A DNA stretch of 64,000 nucleotides from GWC2-56-14 sp043731355 (GCA_043731355.1 JAYTJE010000079.1:28830-92829), one strand, 5' to 3'. Counted from the stretch's first letter, positions 26,126-35,586 are shown. The notes: generated from the sequence alone by a model not told the origin. Translations and numbers: made by a program.

Positions 26126-26799
26126 GCGCGCACCTGGTCGTCGATGAGCCTTCCGTCTTTTACCGTAATGGTCCGTTTGCATCGGTCCGCCACGCTCCGG
26201 TCATGGGTAACAATGACGATCGTGACCCCTTCCTTGTTCAGCCCGGTCAGGAGGTCCAGGATCTCCTCGCCGGAACGGCTGTCGAGATTTCCCGTGGGCT
26301 CGTCTGCAAGAAGGAGCGGCGGATGATTGACGAGTGCCCGGGCAATTGCGACGCGCTGCTGTTGTCCTCCCGAAAGTTCCGTGGGTTTGTGGTGCATGCG
26401 TTCGGAAAGACCTACCTGCTGAAGCATGGGAATGGCGCGCTCTCTGCGAACCCGGGCCGGCACACCGCTGTAGATAAGCGGCACCTCCACATTTTTTAAC
26501 GCGGTAAAACGAGGGAGCAGGTTGAAGGTCTGGAACACGAAGCCGATCTTGACGTTCCGGATCGAAGCGAGTTCGTCATCCGTCATGGCGCTGATCTCCC
26601 GGTCCTCGAAGCGGTAGGAACCGCTGGTGGGGCGATCCAGGCACCCGAGAATATTCATGATCGTTGATTTCCCGGAACCCGAGGGCCCCATGATGGCGAT
26701 GAGCTCCCCCTGCTGAACGCTTAAGGAAACGTCCGTCAGAACGGTTATATCCACCGCGCCCATGCGATAGGTTTTTGTTACCTTAATGAGTTCGATCAT
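26122..26799 (-). CDS. MacB/LolD-type ABC transporter ATPase
   Basis: 225 residues with all ABC motifs: Walker A GPSGSGKST, Q-loop VFQTFNLLPRF, signature LSGGQQQRVAIARAL, Walker B LLLADEPTGNLD and the H-loop VTHD. The EPTGNLDS version is typical of the LolD/MacB/FtsE class that drives mechanotransmission rather than transport through the membrane. It is translationally coupled to the permease (ATGA). Confidence 0.96.
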   Translation of the reverse strand: MIELIKVTKTYRMGAVDITVLTDVSLSVQQGELIAIMGPSGSGKSTIMNILGCLDRPTSGSYRFEDREISAMTDDELASIRNVKIGFVFQTFNLLPRFTALKNVEVPLIYSGVPARVRRERAIPMLQQVGLSERMHHKPTELSGGQQQRVAIARALVNHPPLLLADEPTGNLDSRSGEEILDLLTGLNKEGVTIVIVTHDRSVADRCKRTITVKDGRLIDDQVRA

Positions 26800-26812
26800 G
26801 TTTTTAAACCGG

Positions 26813-27907
26813 TTACTCCAAAACCACCTTCACGCCATCGTTCAAGCCTGTTGCCTCCGGCGTGGTGATCACAAAGTCTCCTGGGGACAGACCTTTGGTC
26901 ACCTGGGTTGAAACCCAGTTGGTCTCTCCGAGATCAATGGAGACCAGCTTCGCAACGGCTGTCGCTCCGGGCTTGAGCGCGCTCCCGGTCAAACGGAACA
27001 CCTGTTTTTTGCCGGCCCGCTCGATGACCGCCTGGGATGGCACGGAAAGAACATTGGGAAGCGTCGTGACCAGGATCTCGACATCAGCCGACATTCCCGG
27101 CTTGATCTTCGGGTATTTCCTGTCAAAATAGATCCAGACGTCGGCAGTACGGGTTTCGAGCTTTCCCCCGCTTATGATCGGCGATACCTGCCTGATCGCT
27201 CCCGGAAATTGCTCGCCAGGAAAGGCATCGACGGTTGTTGTGACAGGCTGTCCCAGCCGCAATCTTCCCACATCCACCTCGTCGATGGTGGCGAGAACAT
27301 AGATCTTATCGGGATTGACCAGCGTTACGATCTGCTTTCCCGGCAATACCAGTTCCCCCACCTCGGCATACTTTTTCGATATCACTCCGTTAAATGGCGC
27401 CCGAATGACCGAATAATCGCCTTTTATCTTGCTATCCTCCGCAGCAGCTTCATACTGTGCTTTTGCGACCTCATAGGCCCTGCGGGCTCCATCGAGGTCC
27501 TGCTGGGCGACCATGCCTTTTTCAAACAGGTCCTTCATGCGATTGAGGTTTTTTTCGGATTCCACAAAGGTGGCCTTGCTCTGCGCCAGCGCATTCCCGG
27601 TCTGTACGGATTCCTCCGTCAAATCAAGTTGGGCAATGAGCGCTCCCGCTTTTACCACGTCACCCTCTTTGAGCGGGAGCTTGATCACCCTGCCGGTACG
27701 CTGCGCCGAGAGCGTAACTTCGGTCTCGGACTTCACCGTTGAGGTCGTTGTTGCGTTCAGGATAACGCGCAGCTCACCGGGCTTCAGTTCAATGGCTTTT
27801 ACCGACACTGGTTTCTTCCCGCTGAGGGCGATAAACAGGACAACAACCAACGCGATGACGCCGGTCCAAAACAGCTTGGTTTTCAGGATGCTTCCTAATT
27901 TTGACAT
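26813..27907 (-). CDS. HlyD/MacA-type membrane fusion protein
   Basis: 364 residues with one N-terminal TM (LFWTGVIALVVVLFIAL). The lipoyl-like halves (RTGRVIKLPLKEGDVVKAGA and FNGVISKKYAEVGELVLPGK) are split by a coiled-coil hairpin (about 95-160). Beta-barrel and membrane-proximal domains follow. It would bridge the ABC permease to TolC across the periplasm. GAGGT precedes the ATG, 12 bases after the SRPBCC gene. Confidence 0.93.
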   Translation of the reverse strand: MSKLGSILKTKLFWTGVIALVVVLFIALSGKKPVSVKAIELKPGELRVILNATTTSTVKSETEVTLSAQRTGRVIKLPLKEGDVVKAGALIAQLDLTEESVQTGNALAQSKATFVESEKNLNRMKDLFEKGMVAQQDLDGARRAYEVAKAQYEAAAEDSKIKGDYSVIRAPFNGVISKKYAEVGELVLPGKQIVTLVNPDKIYVLATIDEVDVGRLRLGQPVTTTVDAFPGEQFPGAIRQVSPIISGGKLETRTADVWIYFDRKYPKIKPGMSADVEILVTTLPNVLSVPSQAVIERAGKKQVFRLTGSALKPGATAVAKLVSIDLGETNWVSTQVTKGLSPGDFVITTPEATGLNDGVKVVLE

Positions 27908-27918
27908 TTTAGCGACCT

Positions 27919-28365
27919 CTACGATTCATTTGCATGGTACTCAAGGCGTTCTTTGATGGCCTTCATAAAGCCGCGGGTCAATTCTCCCAGTTTATCGGCA
28001 ACGACCACCTCCTGGAGAAAGCTGAAGTGTCCGTTCACGTGGCCTTCCAGGTGGTAGGTGATCTCTGTTTCATCATCGGATATTTTTCTGAAGGTGGTTG
28101 TTCCGGTGGTTATGAGGTGTTCATGAGTTGCGGTCCATGCTATTTTCTCATACTCGATCAGTTCGTCCGTATGGGCATGCATCTCAACCATTCGCGTGAA
28201 AGGGCCAAGCGACATTCTGATGTTCCAGATGGAATCGAGGTCGTTCAGGATCTCCACGCCCTTGCACCCGGGAAAAAGGCAGCCCACCTCTTTCCGGTCG
28301 ATCATAAAGGACCATACGCTTCTGATCGGCAGCTTGACGGTAAAAGTGACCTCTCTCGTCGGCAT
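27919..28365 (-). CDS. SRPBCC (CoxG/START-like) family protein
   Basis: 148 residues of helix-grip fold. It starts PTREVTFTVKLPIRSVWSF, has the LFPGCKGVEIL turn and closes with a long helix (LGELTRGFMKAIKERLE). Such proteins hold hydrophobic ligands in a central cavity. ATG 28365 has CAGGAGAA seven bases upstream. It lies between the tolC-like and adaptor genes of an efflux operon, an uncommon place. It might bind the pump's lipid-like substrate, which is inference only. Confidence 0.82.
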   Translation of the reverse strand: MPTREVTFTVKLPIRSVWSFMIDRKEVGCLFPGCKGVEILNDLDSIWNIRMSLGPFTRMVEMHAHTDELIEYEKIAWTATHEHLITTGTTTFRKISDDETEITYHLEGHVNGHFSFLQEVVVADKLGELTRGFMKAIKERLEYHANES

Positions 28366-28409
28366 TATATTCTCCTGACACACCGTTCAATAAACCAGCC
28401 GTACCCCGT

Positions 28410-28442
28410 ATCTTGAATCTTGAATCTTAAATTTTAAATCTT
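28410..28442. repeat. Short tandem words before the SRPBCC gene
   Basis: ATCTTGA-ATCTTGA-ATCTTAA followed by ATTTTAAATCTTG makes a short degenerate tandem repeat in the gap between the tolC-like stop and the SRPBCC start. No function is apparent. Confidence 0.5.
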
Positions 28443-28445
28443 GCT

Positions 28446-29747
28446 TTACGCTTCTACTCGTCCCATCGCTTTAAAGAACCGTGCCGCGGCAAGCTGGTAA
28501 TCATAGAGCGCCTGAACGTGGTCGGTCTCGGCATTGACCGAAGCGACCTGTGCATCGGTAATTTCGATATAGGCGCCGACGCCGGCGGCGTATCTGCCCT
28601 GGGCAAGTTCAAGGCTCTCGCCCGCTTTTTTGAGCAGGGACTCCATCACCGCTATCCGGGCCGCCGCGCTTTCGATATCCGCGAAAGCCTGGTTTAATTC
28701 TATAAGGACCGATCGTCGAAAGGTCTGGCCCTGCGCCTCGAGAGCGCGCAGGTCCGCCCGGGCCTCGCCCACCTTCCCTTGCGTGAGCCCTCCCTCGAAA
28801 AGCGGCACAGACAGCAGTATGCCGGCATTCCAGTTGTCCTGGGTGTTTATCTGGATCGTGCCCATACTGGTGCTGCCGCTTGCCCAGTTGTACGAGCCGT
28901 GCGCGGAGAGCGTGGGAAAATAGTTCGCTTCTTCCGCACTGATCCTTGCGCGCGCAGCCTGAATATCAGCGTCGGCTTTCAGCAGCTCAGGACGGTTCTT
29001 GAGCGCTTCAGTCATTGCCTGTTCCATCGTGGGAATGGAAACCGGGGCCGAAAGGACATCCTCGAGCTCCACGTCCCCTCCCGGATCGATGCCCATGGCG
29101 TTATAGAGGCCGATCGTCCGGAGCCGGACATTATTCTTCGCATTGATCATGCTCAGTTTGGCGTTGTTCACTTCCACTTCAACCCTGGTCACTTCGAATC
29201 TCGGTTTGGACCCTGAGCGGAAAAAAGCTTCAGCCTGCTTCAGATGGCTCTCCGCCTGTTCTGAAGTTTTCCGCGACAGGAGCACGAGCTTCCGGGCGGC
29301 CAGGAGCGCATAATAAGCCTGCTTCACGTTGAGGACCGTATCCTGTACCACGCGCTGTTCATCAAATTCAGCCGCTCGCAAAGCCGAGCGCGCCGCGTCA
29401 CGCGTATTTCCGGTCCTGCCGAAATCATACAGCACCTGGTTGACCGAAAGCGAGGTCGTGTTGCTCCGGGAGATGCTTTGCACCTGGCCGCCGACCCCAT
29501 GACTTTCTTCATGGCCGGTGCTGGCGGTTATTCGCGGGAGATAGGGCGACGTAGCCTGCGTCATGCGCCCCTGACCGGCGTTCACATTCTCCCGTGCGGA
29601 CGTGATCGCCGGCTGGTTCTTGAGCGCGGTTTCAATGCAGTTCCGGAGCGTAAGCGTAGTCGGTTCGGCACTCAGAGCTTGAAAGACCGCAAAGAGCTGG
29701 ATCGCAATCAGACCGCCCAAAAAGCTTTTTATTCCCGGTTTTATCAT
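28446..29747 (-). CDS. TolC-family outer-membrane efflux protein
   Basis: 433 residues with a signal peptide (IAIQLFAVFQALSAEP) and two OEP halves. Repeated helical segments are rich in Ala/Gln/Glu (ARENVNAGQGRMTQ, LKNRPELLKADADIQAARAR) and barrel strands read SPYLPRITASTG and NYFPTLSAHGSYNWA. It forms the exit duct for the MacAB-like pump whose genes follow. The operon order tolC, SRPBCC, adaptor, ATPase, permease runs from here to 24917. Confidence 0.93.
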   Translation of the reverse strand: MIKPGIKSFLGGLIAIQLFAVFQALSAEPTTLTLRNCIETALKNQPAITSARENVNAGQGRMTQATSPYLPRITASTGHEESHGVGGQVQSISRSNTTSLSVNQVLYDFGRTGNTRDAARSALRAAEFDEQRVVQDTVLNVKQAYYALLAARKLVLLSRKTSEQAESHLKQAEAFFRSGSKPRFEVTRVEVEVNNAKLSMINAKNNVRLRTIGLYNAMGIDPGGDVELEDVLSAPVSIPTMEQAMTEALKNRPELLKADADIQAARARISAEEANYFPTLSAHGSYNWASGSTSMGTIQINTQDNWNAGILLSVPLFEGGLTQGKVGEARADLRALEAQGQTFRRSVLIELNQAFADIESAAARIAVMESLLKKAGESLELAQGRYAAGVGAYIEITDAQVASVNAETDHVQALYDYQLAAARFFKAMGRVEA

Positions 29748-29795
29748 CGTTAGTAACTAAGAAGTCAAATTCCACACAAAATGACAGGAATATTT

Positions 29796-29892
29796 ACCAC
29801 GAAGAGCACGAAGTTCACGAAGATTAAATACTGAGCTCATTCGTTAAAAAACAAGAAATTAATTCCTTCGTGCTCATCGTGTCCTTCGTGGT
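29796..29892. repeat. CACGAAG-type inverted repeat
   Basis: Left arm 29796-29827 (ACCACGAAGAGCACGAAG and TTCACGAAGATTAA) and right arm 29859-29892 (TTAATTCCTTCGTGCTC and ATCGTGTCCTTCGTGGT) are inverted copies around a 31-base A+T-rich loop. It lies between the polyprenol kinase-like stop and the tolC-like start, and matches a dispersed CACGAAG word repeat common in environmental genomes. Confidence 0.75.
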
Positions 29893-29921
29893 TGCAAGGT
29901 TTTGGTCCCGGCTTGTCCGGG

Positions 29922-30506
29922 TTAGGATAACCATTGCGTAAAAAAATTCATGGCCGCGCCCGATACGATCGGGATGGTAAAGTTATCATTGCCAATGGGG
30001 ATTAGTTCGACGGCCGCAGCGGTCACGGCGCCTGCAACGATGACCACGGGAGGGACCCGCACCCCGGCCGCGGGCAGAAGGACCAGCCCAACGAACAATC
30101 CCGCCATGATGAAAGCCGCCGAGCCTTCGAGGCTCTTGGCCCCGATCTTGGTCTTTCCATATCGTTCTCCGATCGTTGTTGCCGCGACATCGCCGAAGGC
30201 GAGAAAGCAAATGGCCGCCGACGCAAGGTTCGCGGGAAAAGCGTAGAGGGACAAGCCTATGCCGAGGATATACGGCGCCGTGCCGGTAAGCTTCTGTTTT
30301 TCGTTGTTCCTGATAAAGCTGCCGAATTTTGTATAGACAAATTGGTTTATTGCAGGCAGTTTCAGCCGTGCAACGTCGAGGACTATGACGATAGTAAATA
30401 AAACGGCGTAGGTGAGGAGCGCCTGGTTCCTGCCCAGGACAAAATAAAGAGCAAGGAGCCCTGTTCCGCCGACAAGGTGATAAAATTTTCTTCCGAGGTG
30501 TTTCAT
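29922..30506 (-). CDS. Polyprenol/phytol kinase-like membrane protein
   Basis: 194 residues with about six TM helices. GRKFYHLVGGTGLLAL, LTGTAPYILG and the acidic AFGDVAATTIGERYGKTKIG with KSLEGSAAF are the CTP-dependent dolichol/phytol kinase signature. PIGNDNFTIPI is the conserved tail. Such enzymes phosphorylate an isoprenoid alcohol or diacylglycerol in the membrane. Its ATG overlaps the CDF gene stop (ATGA), so the two are co-translated, a pairing I cannot explain. Confidence 0.85.
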   Translation of the reverse strand: MKHLGRKFYHLVGGTGLLALYFVLGRNQALLTYAVLFTIVIVLDVARLKLPAINQFVYTKFGSFIRNNEKQKLTGTAPYILGIGLSLYAFPANLASAAICFLAFGDVAATTIGERYGKTKIGAKSLEGSAAFIMAGLFVGLVLLPAAGVRVPPVVIVAGAVTAAAVELIPIGNDNFTIPIVSGAAMNFFTQWLS

Positions 30507-31582
30507 AAACCTTGCCCCTCCGGGGGAATGCCCGAGCTCGATGAAAGCTCACGTGAATCTGGCGAAGGAAGCAGGCAGGTAAGCCGGCATTCGGCGTTCT
30601 CGTTGCATCGCTCACATTCAAGCTGGATGGTGCTGTGGCCAATTTTGAACTTATTCGAAAGGAGCTCCCTGATCTCGTCAAGCAGTTCCCTGCTGCGGCT
30701 GACGAGCTGATCATCGATGATCACATGAGCGCTCATGGCATGGACCCCGGAGGTGATGGTCCATACATGGATGTGGTAGGCTTCACGGACCCCGGCAAGT
30801 TTCGCGATCTCGGTTGCCACCGTATCAATATCAATATGTGAGGGCACCGATTCAAGCAGGATGCTCACCGATTCTTTGACCAGCGCCCAGGCGCCGAAGA
30901 TGATCACGAAGGATATTAGAATACTGAGGATCGGATCGATCAGGTACCAGCCGGTCTGGAGAATGATGATGCCTCCGACCACCACCCCGACCGAGGACAA
31001 GGCATCACCGATAATATGCAGGTAAGCGCTGCGAATGTTCAGGTTGGCATGGCTATGCTTGGTCAGGACCATCGCGCCGATGATGTTGGCGACCAGGCCG
31101 ATGATGGCCACAACGAGCATGAGCGTCCCCTGCACCGGCTGCGGGTGCAGGATGCGCAGGTATGCCTCGTAGATGATGTAGAGAGAGAGCAGAACGAGAA
31201 TAACGCCGTTGATGAAAGCCGCCAGGATCTCGAGCCGGTAGAACCCGAAGGTCCTCCGGTCGGTGGCCGGCATGGTGGCGAACTTCATGGCGAAGAAGGA
31301 CAACAGCAGCGCCAGGTTGTCGGTCAGCATATGTCCGGCGTCGGACAAGAGCGCCAGGCTGTTCGAAAGCAGTCCGCCGACTATTTCGGCGACCATCATC
31401 AGGACCGTGATGGCGAGCGCGATAAGCAGTCCCTGTCGTCCTCCGGCAGCCGCCGGATTCAGGCTGTGGGCGTGGCCATGGCCCTCCTCATGCCCGTGTT
31501 CATGATGTTCATGGTCATGCGCTTCATCATGGTCGTGATCATGCTGTTCGTGCTGCCCGCTCTGTCTCTGGGGGATGGTCAT
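30503..31582 (-). CDS. CDF-family cation efflux protein (CzcD/ZitB-like)
   Basis: 359 residues. A His/Asp-rich N-terminal tail (about 10-42) suggests Zn sensing or storage. Six TM helices follow, with the metal-site motifs SLALLSDAGHMLTDNLAL (HxxxD) and LHIIGDALSSVGVV (HxxxD). The C-terminal domain is ferredoxin-like (HIHVWTITSGVHAMSAHVII). It exports Zn, Co or similar ions by proton antiport across the inner membrane. The last ~35 residues (NENAECRLTCL and on) are unusually long. Confidence 0.94.
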   Translation of the reverse strand: MTIPQRQSGQHEQHDHDHDEAHDHEHHEHGHEEGHGHAHSLNPAAAGGRQGLLIALAITVLMMVAEIVGGLLSNSLALLSDAGHMLTDNLALLLSFFAMKFATMPATDRRTFGFYRLEILAAFINGVILVLLSLYIIYEAYLRILHPQPVQGTLMLVVAIIGLVANIIGAMVLTKHSHANLNIRSAYLHIIGDALSSVGVVVGGIIILQTGWYLIDPILSILISFVIIFGAWALVKESVSILLESVPSHIDIDTVATEIAKLAGVREAYHIHVWTITSGVHAMSAHVIIDDQLVSRSRELLDEIRELLSNKFKIGHSTIQLECERCNENAECRLTCLLPSPDSRELSSSSGIPPEGQGL

Positions 31583-31650
31583 GGTTTAGCAAGCTCCGAT
31601 TTCCGCAGATAAAAACTTAGGATTTTCAGGACGAAAGTCTTTTCTTTTAC

Positions 31651-31676
31651 GGATTTATCCTGTTATCCTGTCAAAG
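31651..31676. repeat. Partial copy of the TTATCCTGT repeat
   Basis: GGATTTATCCTGTTATCCTG followed by TCAAAG lies in the gap between mqnA and the CDF gene. It matches the right arm of the inverted repeat at 48719-48801 (ATCCTGTTATCC then GTCAAAG), so two relatives of one repeat family are present 17 kb apart. Confidence 0.65.
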
Positions 31677-31688
31677 CATGTATTCGGG

Positions 31689-32507
31689 TCAGGGTTCGCT
31701 CCAGAACCTGAGTTCCTTGACCGGTTTCACAGCCCCGAGTTCCGCGGCATATCCGTAATAGGTCATCAGCCCTTTTTGCTCCTGAGGCCCGAAATCGAAG
31801 CTGAAGGAATTCCAGTATTCAAGCAGCATCGGCGCCGGTATTCCGAAACGGCCGGCGTGTTCCCGCGCCAGCTCCGGAAGATGCGAGAGCCCGTAGGCTT
31901 TCGATTCCCGAAGGATAGAATAGAGCGAAGAGAGGTCTTTATCAAGGTTTTTTTTGTAATTGATCTGCCAGAGGGCGAAAACGAACGGAAGACCGGTGAA
32001 CTCGTGCCAGAGGCCGCCCAGGTCATATTCGTGGTCAAACCCCGCGACCCGCGGACGTTTCAGCGCATGATCGCCGATCAGGAGCACGGCGTCGGCCCGG
32101 TCATACGGGTTGTCCTTCCCCTGCACAAAGTGCGTATAGTCGGGACTGACGCGGTTTTTGAGCTCAAGCAATATCCTGAGCAGCACCACCGAGGTCGCCG
32201 AAGCGGTGGTCAGTGCAACCGTCTTTCCGTTCAGCTGGTCCAAGGGCAGGCGGCTCTGGAGAACGATGCTCATGGCGTTGTTCCTGGAGGTAATGGAAAA
32301 GCCGGGCATGATCAGATAGCGGCCGGGATGGGAGGCGAATTCGATGGATGATGACGGCGATACATCCAGCCCGCCCTCGCTGAGGAGGCGGTTCAATTCC
32401 GTTGGAATGCCTTCCACGAGCGTAAAGGGGAATTTGACCTTGCCGGTGAGTATCCCGGCATGGACGGGCACGGTGTTCGAATAGACGATATGGCCGAGTT
32501 TAAGCAT
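31689..32507 (-). CDS. mqnA: Chorismate dehydratase, futalosine pathway of menaquinone synthesis
   Basis: 272 residues of the MqnA/MqnD periplasmic-binding-protein fold: LGHIVYSNTVPVHAGI at the start, LDVSPSSSIEFASHPGRY and LPFVFALW. MqnA makes 3-enolpyruvoyl-benzoate from chorismate, the first committed step of the futalosine route. ATG 32507 was taken, 25 bases after the RND stop; the longer frame overlaps the pump gene. The other mqn genes are not in the window. Its place at the end of an efflux operon is unusual. Confidence 0.85.
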   Translation of the reverse strand: MLKLGHIVYSNTVPVHAGILTGKVKFPFTLVEGIPTELNRLLSEGGLDVSPSSSIEFASHPGRYLIMPGFSITSRNNAMSIVLQSRLPLDQLNGKTVALTTASATSVVLLRILLELKNRVSPDYTHFVQGKDNPYDRADAVLLIGDHALKRPRVAGFDHEYDLGGLWHEFTGLPFVFALWQINYKKNLDKDLSSLYSILRESKAYGLSHLPELAREHAGRFGIPAPMLLEYWNSFSFDFGPQEQKGLMTYYGYAAELGAVKPVKELRFWSEP

Positions 32508-32532
32508 AAGATGATGATCGGGCAGAAGAAAA

Positions 32533-35500
32533 CTACCCGGTCTTCTTTTTGGTAAAGAAATTCTCCACATCATCCACGATCGTGTACACGACCGGGACCA
32601 CGATCAGCGTGAGCAGCGTGGAAGTTATGAGTCCGCCGATAACGGCAATGGCCATGGGGGCGCGGGTCTCCGCGCCTTCTCCGAGCTTTAATGCGGTCGG
32701 AAGCATGCCGAAGACCATGGCTGCCGTGGTCATGATGATCGGTCTGAGTCTGACCGGTCCGGCCTTGAGCAGCGCTTCTTCACGGGTCATGCCGCGATGC
32801 CGGAGGGTGATCGTATAATCGACCAGCAGGATCGCATTCTTGGTCACCAGCCCCATGAGCATGATCACGCCGATGAGGCTGAAAATCTGTATGCGCTCCC
32901 CCGTAAGGAGCAGCAGCCCCATGGCCCCGATAAGGCTTACCGGCAGCGAGAACATGATCGTAAAGGGATGAACAAAGCTCTCGAATTGGGCCGCCAGGAT
33001 CATGTAAACCATGATGACGGCAATGATCAGCGCAAAAGAAATGTTTTTGAACGAATCCAGCATCGCATCCGCCATGCCGACATAGCGGGTCGAAATATCC
33101 GCTGAAATGTTCTTTGCCACGATCGCGTTCAGCTCGTTCATTGCCTCGCCCATGGGTTTGGTCTTGTCCGTGCCGGCAAAGATCGTGGCCGCCCGCTGTC
33201 GATTGTAATGCATGATGACCGTGGGACCCTTGCCGGACTGGATCGACGAGACCTCGTTCAGGCGCACCAGCTCTCCTGTTGAGGAACGGACCAGGAGCGC
33301 GTTGATGTCGGTCGGTTTGTCGCGTTCGTTGGCGAACAACCGAGCGGTTATATCATAGCGTTCGCCCTCTTTTTCGTCCTTGTACTTTCCGACGATCTCG
33401 CCTCCGATCATGGTGTTGACCGTGCCGCCGATGGACGCCGCGCTCACACCGAGGTTGGCGGCCTTTTCACGATCGATCCTGATGCGCACTTCCGGTTTGC
33501 CGATCTCGATCGAGGTGTCGGCATCGACAATGCCGGGAAGCTTCGCGAACTCATTCTTAATCGCCAGGGTCCGCTTGTTCAGATCTTCGAGCTCCCGCCC
33601 CTGGATCATCAGCTGGATCGGCGTTGAACGCATGCCGCCGCCGACCATGGCGATCATCTCCACCGACGACTTAAACTCAGGCTGCGCGGAGAGCTTATCA
33701 CGGACCTGTTTCATGGAATCGATCTGGATGATATGCCGGTCTTTCCGTTCCTTCAAGTTGACGTAGATCCTGCTTTTATTGACATCCGGCGTCAGGTCCG
33801 AGCCGGTGACATAGAAGGTGCTCGCTATCTCCGGTCTCTGACGAAGCTCTTCGTCGACCTTTTTCATGACCGAATCGGATCGGTTTAACGCATAGTCTAT
33901 GGGAGTTTCAAGCCTCACCATATACCGTCCCTGGTCCTCGGCGGGCATGAATTCCTTGCCCAGTATGACGAAGAAAACCAGGCCAATGATGACACTGGCG
34001 GCGGCAAGAGCGATGACCTTCCAGCGGTTTCGCAAGGCCAGGGCAAGGAGCGGATTGTACAGGCCGAAAACTGTATCGAACCCCTTTTCCAGGAACATAT
34101 AGACCTTGCCATGCTTTTTCCGGTAGCTCAGAAAACGCGACGTCATCATGGGCGTGAGCGTCAGCGAGACAAAGAGCGAAATGAGGACGGCGATCGTCAC
34201 GGTGATGCCGAACTCGAAGAAGAACTTCCCTACAATGCCCTTCATGAACGCAACGGGTATGAAGACGGCAACAATGGACAAGGTGGTTGCCATGACCGCC
34301 AACCCGATCTCCGAAGCTCCCTCGCGGGATGCCTGCTCCGGCGCTTCCCCTTCTTCCATCCTCCGGTAGATATTCTCAAGCACCACGATCGAGTCGTCGA
34401 TCAGGATGCCGATCGAGAGCGACAGCCCGAGCATGGTCATGATGTTCAGGGTAAAGCCGAAGGACTGAATGAACGCAAAGGTGGCAATGACCGACGTGGG
34501 CAGGGCGACAGCGCTGATCAGGGTGCTTCTGACGCTTCTGAGGAAAACAAAGATGATCAGTATGGCCAGGATGGCGCCGAGCCAAAGAGATATCTCCACA
34601 TCTTCGATGGACCGGCGGATGAATTTGGACTGGTCGAAGGTTATGTCGAGCCGCATCCCTTCCGGAGGCTTTATCTTTGCAACGGTCGCCTTCACCCGTT
34701 CGGCAACCGCAACGGTATTTTCACCGGACTGGCGCTTGACCGACAGGCCGACCGCGAGCTTGCCGTTGAAACGGGTAAGTGACCGTTCATCTTCAAGCCC
34801 GTCCTCGGCCTTTCCGATATCCCGCAGCTTGATCAGGCTGCCGTGGCGATAGGCGATCACCATGTCGTTGAAGGCCTCAGGCGTTTCGAATTCGCCCTTG
34901 GTTTTTACGATATATTCAGTCTGGGAATTTTCGACCCGTCCACCCGGGAGCTCGCGGTGCTCCCGCCCTAAAGCCGATTTGATATCATCGGCCGTCAGGG
35001 AAGCGGCGTTCATTTTTGCGGCGTCGATCCAGATGCGGACCTGACGGTTCCGTCCGCCGCTGATCGTAACCGACCCCACCCCGGAGATCTTTTCGATGTC
35101 GCGTTTGAGGACCTTGTCGGCGTAGTGGGTCAGTTCCTTGATCGTGCGGTCCCCGGAAACCGCGATCCAGACGATCGGCTGGTCATCGGGGCTTATCTTT
35201 TCAATGATCGGCGCATCGGTGTCTTTCGGCAGCCGGTTTCTGACAGCGGCGACTTTGTCCCTGACATCCTGGGCCGCCTGTTCCAGATTCCGTTCGAGAT
35301 AAAACTCCACGGTGACGATGGAGTATTCTTCCATGCTGCGCGACGTGATGGCCTTGACCCCGCTGATCGTGTTCACCGCTTCTTCCAGAACATCGGTGAC
35401 GTCGACTTCCATGATCTCGGGGCTTGCGCCCACCAGCTTCGTGGTGATGTTCACCACCGGGAAGTCGATCTTGGGAAAGAGATCGAGCGCGAGGCGCGGG

Positions 35501-35586
35501 AACGATACGATGCCGAATACGATCAGCGCGACGCCGATCATGGTGACGAAGACGGGACGTTTGATCGCTATTTCAGGAAGACGCAT
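32533..35586 (-). CDS. RND-family efflux transporter (AcrB/HAE1-like)
   Basis: 1017 residues, full length for the family. It begins MRLPEIAIKRPVFVTMIGV. TM4 carries the paired Asp of the proton relay (GLSLSIGILIDDSIVVLENI), and the second half shows GVIMLMGLVTKNAILLVDY. Two large periplasmic porter loops are present. These features fit a drug- or lipid-type HAE1 pump. ATG 35586 overlaps the tolC-like gene by 14 bases. No membrane fusion protein gene is present in this operon, so the adaptor must come from elsewhere or is not used. Confidence 0.95.
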   Translation of the reverse strand: MRLPEIAIKRPVFVTMIGVALIVFGIVSFPRLALDLFPKIDFPVVNITTKLVGASPEIMEVDVTDVLEEAVNTISGVKAITSRSMEEYSIVTVEFYLERNLEQAAQDVRDKVAAVRNRLPKDTDAPIIEKISPDDQPIVWIAVSGDRTIKELTHYADKVLKRDIEKISGVGSVTISGGRNRQVRIWIDAAKMNAASLTADDIKSALGREHRELPGGRVENSQTEYIVKTKGEFETPEAFNDMVIAYRHGSLIKLRDIGKAEDGLEDERSLTRFNGKLAVGLSVKRQSGENTVAVAERVKATVAKIKPPEGMRLDITFDQSKFIRRSIEDVEISLWLGAILAILIIFVFLRSVRSTLISAVALPTSVIATFAFIQSFGFTLNIMTMLGLSLSIGILIDDSIVVLENIYRRMEEGEAPEQASREGASEIGLAVMATTLSIVAVFIPVAFMKGIVGKFFFEFGITVTIAVLISLFVSLTLTPMMTSRFLSYRKKHGKVYMFLEKGFDTVFGLYNPLLALALRNRWKVIALAAASVIIGLVFFVILGKEFMPAEDQGRYMVRLETPIDYALNRSDSVMKKVDEELRQRPEIASTFYVTGSDLTPDVNKSRIYVNLKERKDRHIIQIDSMKQVRDKLSAQPEFKSSVEMIAMVGGGMRSTPIQLMIQGRELEDLNKRTLAIKNEFAKLPGIVDADTSIEIGKPEVRIRIDREKAANLGVSAASIGGTVNTMIGGEIVGKYKDEKEGERYDITARLFANERDKPTDINALLVRSSTGELVRLNEVSSIQSGKGPTVIMHYNRQRAATIFAGTDKTKPMGEAMNELNAIVAKNISADISTRYVGMADAMLDSFKNISFALIIAVIMVYMILAAQFESFVHPFTIMFSLPVSLIGAMGLLLLTGERIQIFSLIGVIMLMGLVTKNAILLVDYTITLRHRGMTREEALLKAGPVRLRPIIMTTAAMVFGMLPTALKLGEGAETRAPMAIAVIGGLITSTLLTLIVVPVVYTIVDDVENFFTKKKTG

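Noticed and set aside
34111..34782. 223-codon frame opposite the RND pump gene
   Set aside because: Low-complexity, highly charged antisense product; the RND gene is full length and conserved.
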